Origin: Rhizoclosmatium globosum
Lineage: Eukaryota; Chytridiomycota; Chytridiomycetes; Chytridiales; Chytriomycetaceae
Length of the DNA: 64,000 nucleotides
Assembly: GCA_002104985.1 (NCBI GenBank)
Contig: MCGO01000006.1
Span: 1-64,000 of the forward strand
Direction of reading: 5' to 3'
Shown: one piece after another, positions 1 through 10,388 of the stretch
Layout: each line of letters opens with the position of its first letter
How positions within the stretch are numbered: the first letter of the stretch is position 1
Made by a program: the position numbers and the translations under genes
Notes under the pieces: generated by a model
The model's database searches: none
Seen by the model: only the letters and a program-made list of their open reading frames with translations
Told to the model about the DNA's origin: nothing

Positions 1-1774
1 CGGAGATCCTTCTGCTTGCGGTGACTGTTGTAGTTGTGATGTTGTCCAATACACAGGTACACCAAAATGTGCCTGTGTGTCCCCTCACCCCAATTATGCT
101 GCTGATCGAACGGTGACCCCATTTGATATTGCTGTGGAGCATACATTCCTTGCTGCATCTGGAAAAACTCGGGATGCAACATCCCCTGTTGGCAATACTG
201 AAAGTCATCCATTGTAGGCAGCGACATTCCCATCCCCCCAATCACAGTCGAAGAATTTCTTCTATTCGACGGTTGCACAGACATGGACCCAGCACCCCCA
301 GAATTCTGCCGTTGTACCTGTCCACCACCCATCTTAACAAACCGCGGTGCACCCCCAGAAGCCATAGGAACCATCGCAACCATCCCCGGCCTTCCCGCCC
401 CTCCTCCACCATTACCACCTCCACCAGTCTGCTTCGGAGGACTCTTCTTCGGTCTGTACTTGTAATCCGGGTGCTTCAACATATGCACGCGTTTCTCTTC
501 CTGCGCTTTCGCGGCATACATGGCTTTGACTTCAGGCGGCTCCTGTTTCCACATTGTGCCCACGATTTTGGAGATGACGTTGTTGTTGAGGGTGGATGTG
601 CCGCTGGATTGGGACATGAGTTCTGCGTGTTTTTCTTTGCGGTAGATTATGAAGGAGTTTGGGGGGCGAGGCGTGTGGGAGGTTGGTTTTTCGCGTTTGT
701 GTCGGGAGGAGGAGGTTGGTGGTTGTGGTGTGGTGATGGAGGAGGGTGTTGTGGAGGGTTGGAGGCATTGTTGTTTTTGGGATTGTGGGGCGATCATGGT
801 GTATTGGTTTTGGGTTGGGCCGAGAGAGGGGCGAATTGCGACAGGTCGTTCTAATTTGATATTGACGGTTTCTTGGCTTGTTCCGGATACTGGGCTAAGG
901 ACTCGAGAGGAGGGAGCGAAGAGGGTTTCCGGAGCTTCGGAAAGGCGATCTTCATCAATGTGTTCAACGTCTTGTTCCTCTTCGATTTCTTCGATAATGT
1001 CTTCACTGGAATCGGTAGGATTACTCTCATCTGGTTCACTTTTGACACAGTCTATGGGTGCCGATTCAGACGCCGCTTGTGTTTCAGAATTTTCAATTGG
1101 GGTTGCTTCTGTTGAGACAGCAGGTGCCGCGGAAGGTGGGATGTGAGTGCCTGGATCAGCAGCGCTTGCAAGTTGTAAAAGTGTGTTTGGTAGCAAAGAC
1201 ACGGCCTTAGGTCCCTTCTTGACTTTAGTTATTCCTCCTTTGTCTTTAATTACTTTTTTCTCTTTTGGCCTGATGGGTGTTGGTGGTCTTGGAAGAGGAA
1301 TTTTCTTTAATGCCATCCTATTGGCTTGAGGCAAAACGTCTGCCATCGATATCATCATTGTGTTATCAGACGCAGAATTTAAGCTTGGGGAGTCTGCATT
1401 TTCCGGCACTCTCATGAACTCAGGGTTGATTTGATGGTGTGTTGGTGAAGTGGGGAGTGTGAACGCGTTTCCTGAGATCCCTGTTTGAGCAAAATAGCCT
1501 CCGAATCCTTCATTGAGCGACGCCAAGAACGCGTCATCAACAACCATGTTGTTTCCCTGTGCAATCATGGATGAATAGTTTGCTCCAACATCATCTCCCA
1601 TATTATATGTTCCACACAACGATCCTTGCCAATCAAAGAATACTTGATCAACGTCACTACTAACAGGCTGATTTGTTCCATATAATTCTGCTTGAAACTG
1701 AGCCGTTGTAAGTTGACTGTTGTTGTTGGTTTCCGACCCTTCTGGGTTGACATCTTCTTGAAATAATGAAAACA
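1..1774 (-). CDS. HMG-box transcription factor, mating-type (MATA_HMG) type; 3' end outside window
   Basis: The minus-strand frame from the ATG at 1774 stays open to the window edge, about 590 codons. The N-terminal 360 residues are acidic, Ser/Thr/Pro-rich and disordered. A single HMG box follows at about residues 365-440 (roughly 680-445), starting with RPPNSFIIYRKEKHAEL and containing the helix VISKIVGTMWK and the ending HPDYKYRPKK. That spacing and the N-terminal RPPNSFIIYR are typical of fungal sex-determination HMG boxes rather than of non-specific HMGB proteins. The C-terminal part is Gly/Met/Gln-rich. A stretch near 92-20 has a GTGAGG donor and CAG acceptor and may be an intron. DNA binding in the nucleus is known for the family; a mating role is inference only. 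Confidence 0.8.
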
Positions 1775-2245
1775 TAATATTGACTACAAACGGAATATTA
1801 GTCAATGATATCGTTGAAGATATGCAGCCCAATCGCCAAATACCTTGTATACTCTGAAAAATGAGGCGCCACCGAGGAATTTGGTGTTAGATTCCTCACA
1901 GTTGGCTGGAAGGGGTCACATACCTGTTATTACTTCCTAGTACTTTCAATAGCTCCAAACAGCTCTCCAAACTCCTGCAATGTAAAGGAGAGTCTAAAAC
2001 GAGGTCTGAGAACGAAGTAAAGGAGGATGATCGTCCTCGTTTGCTTGTAAATCTCAAAGGGGCGGGATTTGCTAGCGATTTGCACACGTCTGCCAGTTGC
2101 AAAAATTCCATTCACGATTTACGGCAGCTGGTTTCAATGATTTACGGCATTGTTGATAATCGTTTGACAGCCATGGATGTTTGATTTGATTTGAAGAAGA
2201 CGTCTTCTTGAGTTGGATCAAGTGAAATCTTCAAAACAAACCCAG
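1775..2245. other. Intergenic, probable divergent promoter region
   Basis: There is no convincing coding sequence between the HMG-box gene and the glutaredoxin gene. Short open frames on the minus strand (1896-2115) have no recognisable content. An 11-bp direct repeat, GATTTACGGCA, occurs at 2116-2126 and 2139-2149, about 100 bp upstream of the glutaredoxin start. It could be a regulatory site or chance. Confidence 0.4.
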
Positions 2246-3457
2246 ATGGCCTCAAAAACCAACGTCGCAACCATCCTCTCCGATGAGCAGTTCAAAATGC
2301 TTGCTGGCTCCGCAACAATCTCAGTTGCCAACTTCTACGCCGACTGGGCTGAGCAGTGCAAGGACATGAATGAGGTAAGATTGCCTTGATGCATTCACCA
2401 AGCACTCACCATCGCCAGGTCTTTGATGAGCTCTCAAACAAGTTTCCAAAGCTTCAATTCTTGAAAGTTGAAGCTGAAGAATACCCAGATACTTCCGAAG
2501 ATATGGAAATCGCAGCCGTTCCCACCTTTCTTGTTATCAAGGTGGAGTGAAACAACGATCGATAACCAGTACAACCAGTCTAAACACTTTATGCCACTTA
2601 ATAGGAAGGAAAGATACTGGAGCGAATCGAAGGAGCCAATGCTCCTCTTCTAACTCAGACTGTTGAGAATATGCAAAGCAAGCTGAGGCGTACAAGCCAG
2701 CAGACGTTGCCGCACCCGCTGCCAACTTTTCTGAAATGACTCCTGAACAACTTCAAGCTCGTTTGAAGGCTTTGATCAACTCCAACAAGGTGATGGTATT
2801 TCTCAAGGGTACCCCTCAAGAGCCGCGTTGTGGATTCAGCAGACAAGTCGTCGACTTGCTCACGGAACAAAGAACTACGTACGGATCATTCAATATTCTT
2901 GCGGATGAGACTGTGCGGGCGGCTTTGAAAGAGTACAGCAACTGGCCAACTTACCCTCAAAGTAAGCAGTCCCCTGCTTTGGTGGCAAATATCTTATTTT
3001 CGAACAGTTTACGTCGACGGAGAGTTGATTGGAGGACTTGATATCTTGAAGGAAATGATTGCATCGGGGACTTCCAAAAGCTTGCTCCACCTGAGGATGA
3101 CATCAATACCAGATTGAAAGAGCTGTAAGATTAACTTTCGGTGATTTGCTTCCTTTCTGTCTAACATAAGCCATCAGTATCAACCAATCTCCTGTGATGT
3201 TGTTCATGAAAGGAAACCCAGACGGACCACGTTGCGGATTTTCGAGACAAATCGTTCAGTTGTTGCGAGACCAGAATGTGAAGTTTGGATATTTCGACAT
3301 ATTGGAAGACGATGAGGTCCGACAGACTTTGAAAGAATTCAGCAACTGGCCTACCTACCCACAACTGTATGCGAACGGAGAGCTTTTGGGAGGATTGGAC
3401 ATTGTCAAGGAAATGATTGCAAGTGGCGATTTTGCTTCATGTCTCCCTCCTCAATAA
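2246..3457 (+). CDS. PICOT-type monothiol glutaredoxin (Trx-Grx-Grx)
   Basis: Exons are 2246-2374, 2419-2541, 2605-2961, 3008-3124 and 3178-3457, with GT-AG introns of 44-63 nt. The product is an N-terminal thioredoxin-like domain with the WAEQC active-site relic, then two glutaredoxin domains, each with the monothiol CGFS motif (RCGFSRQVV and RCGFSRQIV). Monothiol Grx of this type bind Fe-S clusters with glutathione and act in cytosolic and nuclear iron handling. The total is 335 residues once two single-base frameshifts are allowed, near 2670 and 3069 (a GGGG run one base short). That is the usual size of animal PICOT/GLRX3. Yeast Grx3/Grx4 have only one Grx domain, so the layout is the animal-like one. 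Both frames around each shift are conserved, so I treat the gene as functional and the shifts as probable sequence errors. Confidence 0.88.
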
Positions 3458-3602
3458 TTGCCAAACTGTAATAAATATCAGTGCAGCAATTTTTGACTTG
3501 TCAGTCTATTTGGTTCTTGCCGGTACACAATGAAGCGGAAGTGTCCAGATTCTCTGCATTGTGTACCCACCTGAAAAGCACACAACCAACACAGAAATTT
3601 GA

Positions 3603-5068
3603 ATGACTGAAACTGAAGAAGCCACTTACGCTGATGACTTTGAGCCTATTTCGGAATCAACTTCAGTGAGCAAGAAACCGTCTGCTCGAGCTTCTGTTGC
3701 CCATAGCAGAAACGGAACAGTTCGTGCCTCGAGGGCTTCAAGAACAGTGAAACATGCAACTTTCGAAGCCGAAGCTCCAATTTCAGAAGAGCCTGCTCCA
3801 CGTGTATCTAAAGCTGCACGAGTCTCTAAAGTTGCTGAATCAAAACGAACCTCGAAAATATCAAAATCAGTTACAACAAAACCAATTAAAGAAACTATTA
3901 CTCCCGTGCAAGAGGAAGGTGAACAGGTACCACGAGCAGCTGAACAACCAAAGGCTGGAAAATCCATCAAGAAAGAACGGAAAGTAACAAGGATTGCGGA
4001 GGACACGATTGACAATGAAAACACTCCAAAGTCTATTCACAGACGTGCAACAGAAGCAGTCATCAAAAAAACTGAAGAAGATCCAGAAGACAAGGCGTGG
4101 AACTGGAAACATTATCACACTCTTTATCCAGTTGCAAACAAGCTCTTGGCAAAAAAGTAGTATCTTCTCACCATCTAGATACAATCATTAACTATTTTCA
4201 TGACTCAGATGGGACGATATTAGCCGCGAAAAGCATCTGAAAAAGCTCGCCAATATTAAGAAATCTGTTGACGATAGACCACCACCCAAATATATCCATC
4301 TCAAAGCAAACTTAAAGCGTGTACAAATGGAGCAAGGTTCAGTTAATCTTAATTGTTTGATACGTCGACTGAAACTTGAAATACAGAGCGACAAGTTGCC
4401 ATTCGTCGAAACAACAGAATTCTGATTGAGAAAATGTCTGACATCACAAAGCATGAGCATCTCGTTGAAGGACAAGAAGAACACGACGCTCGCGTTGAGC
4501 TTTTCGCAAGAGGAAATGAGCATCACCGTAAGCAAAAGAACGATCGTATTCACCAAGAGAACTTGGTAAGCTTGTGACTATTTTCTAGGATAGAAAGAGT
4601 CTCACACAGACTGTAACAGGCCATTTTGCAAAGACTTGAAGGATCAAAGTCAGATTACGATCATGAGAAAATCAAGATGGAATCAGGAATGCGACTGCAC
4701 CACCTCAAGACCATTTCAACGTTCCCTCAGAAATACATCAAAATGATCAAGCAGCAAGTCGAACGAGATATGCAAAAAGACTCGGGGCAAGGAAATAACG
4801 CGGCGTGTTGTGATGACGACATGAACACGATCGGCACCATTGGCACGGTCCTTATGGTGGAAAACCTATACCTCATGCGTTAGAGAGGGCTGCGTTCCCG
4901 GGGGAAGAAGTGGTTGCGTTCTCGAAGAAAACAAAGTCTGACAAAGTTGGAGTTGCTGATGTCGATAAAACAGCGTCGACACGGAAGAAGGAGAAGAGTA
5001 CAGTTCCGCCAATTGTAGAACGGGATGGGCCTTTAGCCAGAGAGACGTCACCTGTGGCTGCAGTATGA
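3603..5068 (+). CDS. CFAP97 (KIAA1430/hemingway) domain protein, probable axonemal protein
   Basis: Exons 3603-4156, 4209-4336, 4387-4565 and 4620-5068 give about 436 residues if one base is restored near 4815-4845. The first 150 residues are a basic, Ser/Lys-rich tail. The centre has the CFAP97-domain pattern: PPPKYIHLKANLKRVQMEQ, then RRNNRILIEKMSDI, then NDRIHQENLAILQRL. In animals the domain occurs in proteins of cilia and sperm axonemes. The third intron falls inside the domain, and the spliced reading QMEQERQVAIRRNNRILIEK is much better than the unspliced one. The tail after 4840 continues in another frame (GPYGGKPIPHALERA) to a stop at 5066. Function in the zoospore flagellum is inferred from the family. 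Confidence 0.72.
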
Positions 5069-5226
5069 AGGGCAGAATCTTGGGTTTTATATTCAAAAAG
5101 TCGTAATTTATCATTGAAAATACCTTTATTGCCGTTATAAACAATCAAAGTATGAAACCAAGATGCGATTTCAAGCACAGTAAGTAGCCCCCAAATTATC
5201 TAACAGAACAGTTCCTTTGGGATAAT

Positions 5227-6202
5227 TTAAGCAACGAGCTCAACCTTGCCTCCAGCAGCGACGATCTTGAGCTCGGCTCTGCGAGAGATCAAGCGGGTCT
5301 TGACAATGAATGGGATAGATGGGAGACGTCCCTTACCCAAAAGCTTGGTAACGTTCTATATTACAAAGGGTAAGAACCTTTCTGAAGATAGATCAATGAG
5401 AACTCACGTTGCGGGTCAAGTCGATGACTGGGACGGCACCAGATGGAGCAGCCTCGGCAGCCTTACGGTCGGCAGTTGGGACAAGGGTCCACAACTTGTC
5501 AACGTTCAAGGTTGGGCAGTGGTGCATGTTCTTGGTGTAGTGGAAGTGACGCATACCGACCTTTCCGAAGTAACCAGGGTGGTATTTGTCCATGTTGATA
5601 CGGTGGTGGTGTTGACCACCGGCAAGACCACGACCTCCCGGATGCTTTCTGTGCTTTCCGACACGACCGTGTCCGGCAGAAACGTCTGCAGGGAAGATGA
5701 TATTTTAGAACGATGCTCGTTGTTGGGTTTTGACCAGAGAGTTGTCCACTAATGTCCTCGAGAACTCCTCCAGAACTTCCTCCTTTTGATCTGTCCTCCT
5801 GCTACAACGTCCATAACTGAATCCAGTACTAATCGTATCCAGAATATGCCGATTCGCTTCGGATCTGTTCCGCTGCCAGGGTGGATTTGAGGGACTGACT
5901 ACTCACGACCACGGGCCTTTCTGTTCTTGTGCAATCTGGTTGGCTAAAAGAAAGAAAAGCAGTTAGCCTCTGGATCGTTGAGTTGCGCAGAATGGTAGTA
6001 GAGACAGTAACATGGACTCCTCAGCGCATGCCCGTTTCATGTTCTCCTCCATCCTCATCCGAAACCGTCAGCAGTTGTCCCAGACTGATCATCTACGCAA
6101 ACTCGTATCGTCTCTGCTGTCGAATATCAAGTCTGATGCGTCGTTCTGATGGATGGACGAGGTGGTGATGGTGGTTGGAGGGTGAGGGAGATGCCGCACC
6201 AT
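5227..6202 (-). CDS. RPL28: 60S ribosomal protein uL15 (L27a / yeast L28)
   Basis: Exons on the minus strand are 6200-6202 (ATG alone), 5907-5943, 5408-5685 and 5227-5355. They sum to 447 nt, giving 148 residues against 149 in yeast. Recognisable segments are [50 protein letters not shown] and the end [10 protein letters not shown]. The first two introns are long (256 and 221 nt) compared with 52 nt for the third. That pattern is common in fungal ribosomal protein genes. The ATG-only first exon is chosen because it is followed directly by a GT donor and the rest of the protein begins with the conserved [10 protein letters not shown] looked for a snoRNA in the long introns and saw no clear C/D pair. 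Confidence 0.9.
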
Positions 6203-6517
6203 TTTGTCAAAGAAACTTGAAAGTGCAGCAACCAACCACAACCCAACAAAGTAACAGAATACAGACAAGAATTAGTAAATTCGAGTAGCGATATGTGTTT
6301 AATAAAAGCCGTGATACTTTGCCCGACACAAGATTAGGTTGGTTGAGCGTGTAAGCTGTAGTATATCATACAGTTACTTGCTATTGTTCGCGCAAATCAA
6401 GGAACCTTCAAAAGAATCAGCTAATATTGAACACTTAAAAGAAAGGTACCATTAGTTTATGTTGAGAAAAATGGTATATATGGCAATTCCAACTACTAAC
6501 AATAAAGCTTGCTGGTG
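6203..6517. other. Intergenic region without a visible gene
   Basis: AT-rich spacer between the 5' end of the uL15 gene and the 3' end of the kinase-like gene, both on the minus strand. It should hold the uL15 promoter and the kinase polyadenylation region. I see no open frame or RNA gene in it. Confidence 0.4.
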
Positions 6518-9500
6518 CTACCAATCCATAAACGTATTATGAATCAAGACAGTAATCTCCGTGTCAGATAAATTAGGATCTACTTCCTCCTTTACTCCAT
6601 CCTCCACAACCACATCTTCGTCATCATCATCACCCTTCCCTTTTCCAGCAACTGCATTTGCTGCTCCTCTTCCTCCAGATTTATTTGCAGCAGCAGCAAC
6701 AGCTTCCGCCGCTTGAGCAGCCAAACTCTTTTCCGCGTTTAGATTCTTCATAAATTCTGCAATAACATGATCATCAGCTTCAGTACCCGGCGCGAAAAAC
6801 GTCTTGACTTTCCCTTCCTCTATTTCTTTCCATGTCAATCCTAACGGCCGAAACCATGGATGTCCCTTCACATCTGCTGTACCTCTCAAAGAGCTAAGTC
6901 GATGTGTGTGGTCTGGGTCCATTAACCGTCGCACGAAATCTTCACTTGGTCGTGTTACATTGTAGTGCTCGGTAATAGTGCGGTATAAATACGGGAGTTG
7001 TACAATGTTCTTGCCTGTCGATGCAATACCCGCAACGAAATGAATTTTCTCTTCGTCCGCGAGAGATTTTACTTTTGATGTAAATGTTTGCACCATTTGT
7101 TGATGTTCGAGTTCGGATTTCGTGGAGCGACGGCGGAGGGACGGATCTGTTCCGTTTACAACTGATTTTCGTGTTGTTGAGCCTCGAGCAAGAGCTACTG
7201 ATGCACGGGCTGCAGTACTGAAGCGACGCGAAGAGATTGGTCCTGTAACACTCGGTCGGATACTTTGCGGCTGTTTGTCAACACTTAACCGGTTTGAAGG
7301 CGGTGTTGTCATACTGTCACGTCCAGGTACACCAACTGAAGTAGTACTTTGTCGCTCAGGTTGGAAATACTGCTTTTACGGGAGCTCGAAATATTTGTTG
7401 TGGCTTTGGTTTTCGGGGCTGCAGCGCGTTTTCGTGTTGTTGAGCCACCGTATTGTGCAGCGAGAGTGTCCAAAACATTTCCTTGACCGAATGGTATATT
7501 TCCTGTGAGCATCTCATAGAGGAGGGTGCCGATGCTAAACCAATCGACGCAGCGACCATGCCTTTCCCCCAAGATGAGCTCTGGTGCGCTATATCTTGTA
7601 AGTCGAAGACATTTGGTATCTATTGTTGTCTTGTCGATATCAGAGATTGTAATAGCAGTACTGAAATCAGACAACTGAAAACCGTTAGTTGACATTTAAC
7701 GTACACAACAAATTACCTTGGCATGACCAAATCCATCCAACTGAATATTCACCGGCTCAATACCCGATGAATAATGTTCTAGAATGTAGATACTCCAAAG
7801 CAAGAACCAATTCTGCAATAATTCCACGACAGGCATCCTCCTTGATACTTCTCTGAAATCCCATCACTGTATCCAAGTTTGTAGGACACCACTCCATGAT
7901 TGTGTATAGTCTCTTTGGGTTTGAAAAGAGGCAAGCATCCCAACCAAAAACTTGTGATTCAACTTGGAATGGATGTCACGTTCGCGACGAATGGCTTCAA
8001 TTTGGAACTTTGTTTTGAGGCGAGACTTCATAGTTGTTTTCATGGCGTAAGCACGTCTTCTGACGGCAGGGATGGAGGCAAGAACTACTTGACGGATTGT
8101 GGAACATGTAGTTTGAGATACCTGTTGGTTTAAATTCAGATCTCATTATTCCGAGATAAAAAATCTTTCATACCTTTCGAATAACAACAAAGTCTTGAAA
8201 TTCGTACTGTTTCTCGTTACTTCCGCCGCCTCCTGCCATGGGAGGTGCTCGAACCACAAGATGGTCTTCACCAACTTTCTTGTTTTTACCCAACTGGGGC
8301 TTACTCACAAACTTACTAAGGCTGTTGTACATTCCCAGCTCATTCAAATAATTGTCAGACTTTGCGTCAATATGAACTGCATCTGTCGCAGGTAATCCAC
8401 TCTCCGAAAATGCATAACTGCTCTTCCGAGAGTGAACAGCAGAGATTCGACGAGGACCACCCACAATTTCTGCAAGCATTGCCTTTTTGCGTTCCATTGT
8501 AACCGTAATCTCAGCCCATTCTTGAGACTGCTCCCAAGACGCTTTGTGGACTTTTTTCCAGCCAAGAACTGCGTCTCCCTGGCGATACAAGTCTCTAGCG
8601 ATTCCTTTGCTCTCGGGAGGAACTGAAAAGAGCTTAGGCTTGATTTTCTTCTTCTGAGAAGAAGGAGGTGTGGTCACGGGTGCTTTCATTGGTGGAGCTG
8701 GGGTCGTGGGTTTCACAGGGCTTCCTGACCACATCAAATTGACGGCACTTTCCCGTTGCTGCAGTAAAGTTGGTATGCTTCCTTGATTTAAAAGACTGGC
8801 AGTGCTACTTCCATGTAGTTTCATCAAACTTTTCATAATGTACGCCTCACTTGATTGCTGAATGATACTTAACTTTCGACCGCCTCTCTCAGGCTTCATA
8901 CCACTCGATACTCTTTGCGAAATAGTCGATTCTCTCAATAAAGTTGCAGTGCTAGCAACTCGTTACCAAGCTTTGGAATGTTTGTATTATTGAGAGAAAT
9001 ATCGGGCGTCTCGTTCTTTTTTGGTTTTTTGGAATGTTGCTTTTCTTTGATGTTGACATGTTTTTCATAGCGCGCAAATTGAAGTTCATTGAGAAGAGTG
9101 GTCGACAACATTCGAGAGAGATTGAATGAAATGGGGATTGCGACGCTAATAGTGTTTCCTCGATATTTCGGTCGTGGAGGTGGTTGTGGAGTTGGAGGCT
9201 TTGTTTCTGGAGATGTTTCTGCAGTTTGAAGCCGGCTGTCTAATCCATCCTTCCCGGGTGATCCTACACTGCTGCCTTGTTTTGCTTTTGATGGAGAGTC
9301 AGGTCGGATCCCGCCGCTACCTGGACGAACACTTTCCGCAGATGCAGCACGTTCTTGAGAAATTTGATCGAGAATGCTCAAATTCTTTTCGTATCGCGTT
9401 TGTTTGTTATTGGCGATAGCAAGTTGTTTGGCTTGGTTCTGGTACGCACTTTCGTTCACATTGCTTAAAGCTCTTGATTGGGCTGCCAAGTTGTCTAAAA

Positions 9501-10113
9501 ACTTGTTGACGTCTTCATTCAATGCTTCTGAGCGAGTTACTATTCCGTTTATATTGAAACTGGTCCGTTTGGTTGAGTTTCGAAGATTCTTTTTTGGAGA
9601 GTCTGGACGAGAATCTCCTACACCACTGTCTGCCATTGTATATTTCCTGGATACTAATTGTGGAGCAACATATCCAGCCTCATCGTCTTCTTCATCCTCT
9701 TCTTCGACTGTTCCACCAAAATCAAAATTATCCATAAATTCGGAATGTCGATGTCTATCCCTATCTGAGCTATTGACTTGAGAGTCTCGTTGTTCAGCAA
9801 GGTCCTCAGAAGATGATGTTTTTGTTGTTGTTCCACTCTTTGTGGTTTCAAACTGAGAGAATCGTCGCGTTTTTGCTTCGCTCATAGAACGCCCGGTAAC
9901 TTTAGGTCCTGGCGCACTGCTGAAAATTGTGCTTCTGCGCTCGGTTCGAAATATAATTGTATCAGGTTGGGAGCGACGAGGAACAACGGATGAGGTAGTA
10001 AGAGCAGCATCGCGCAAAGTCTCTGCTCTAAACGTGACAGTCTTTCGACCTGTTACAGATTCACGAATAATGGAATCAGTTTCCTGTATTGGTGGGTTAA
10101 CCGCGGAGGACAT
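6518..10113 (-). CDS. AGC-type protein kinase-like protein, probable pseudokinase
   Basis: Exons are 10113-8174, 8121-7717 and 7674-6518, with introns of 52 and 42 nt. The product is about 1,168 residues after correcting frameshifts near 8957, 7918, 7762 and 7335. The first 650 residues are a disordered Ser/Pro-rich region with an acidic cluster. The kinase domain starts at [12 protein letters not shown]. It keeps the ATP lysine (YAMKTT), the hinge region LYTIMEWCP, a [12 protein letters not shown] activation-loop end, [15 protein letters not shown] and an AGC-like tail ending in [10 protein letters not shown]. The Gly-rich loop is absent (SQTTCS in its place), HRDxKxxN reads FIG-x-IEPVN, and DFG reads DFS. 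The catalytic Asp codon lies at the frameshift at about 7762 and cannot be read. It ends in an acidic, Lys-rich tail. Catalysis is doubtful. The gene is divergent from the TCP11 gene, 275 bp away. Confidence 0.7.
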
Positions 10114-10364
10114 TGCTGGAGGATGAACGTCTGTGTAAATCTCAAATAGAATTATTCTTTATTTTCCAAATGAAACGGTGGCTCTAATTTTAAGATTGAT
10201 TTGTTGTGTTTTTGAAGCAGCTTGTGGAATTGACTGAAACAACTGGAACCTCGCACGCCTTCTATTCACCAAGGTCTGCCACTTCCTTCTCTTCCTTCTC
10301 TTTCTTAATTGCAGCTATTTAAGGAAGCAGGTGGACCAGCGCCAACGCCACATTCACTCTTGGC

Positions 10365-10370
10365 TATAAA
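10365..10370 (+). promoter_or_regulatory. TATA-box-like element upstream of the TCP11 gene
   Basis: The sequence TATAAA within GGCTATAAAAAG lies 24 bp before the ATG at 10389. The spacing is short for a TATA box, since it leaves almost no 5' UTR, so it may instead serve a downstream transcription start. It is the clearest TATA-like match in this divergent promoter. Confidence 0.35.
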
Positions 10371-10388
10371 AAGAACGCCTTACAAACG

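Noticed and set aside
123..1146. Several plus-strand open frames overlapping the HMG-box gene
   Set aside because: They are antisense shadows of a low-complexity Pro/Ser/Gly-rich coding sequence; only the minus frame has a recognisable domain.
5686..6199. Possible intronic snoRNA in the two long uL15 introns
   Set aside because: CTGA and GATGA-like words occur, but no proper C/D box pair with a terminal stem could be found.
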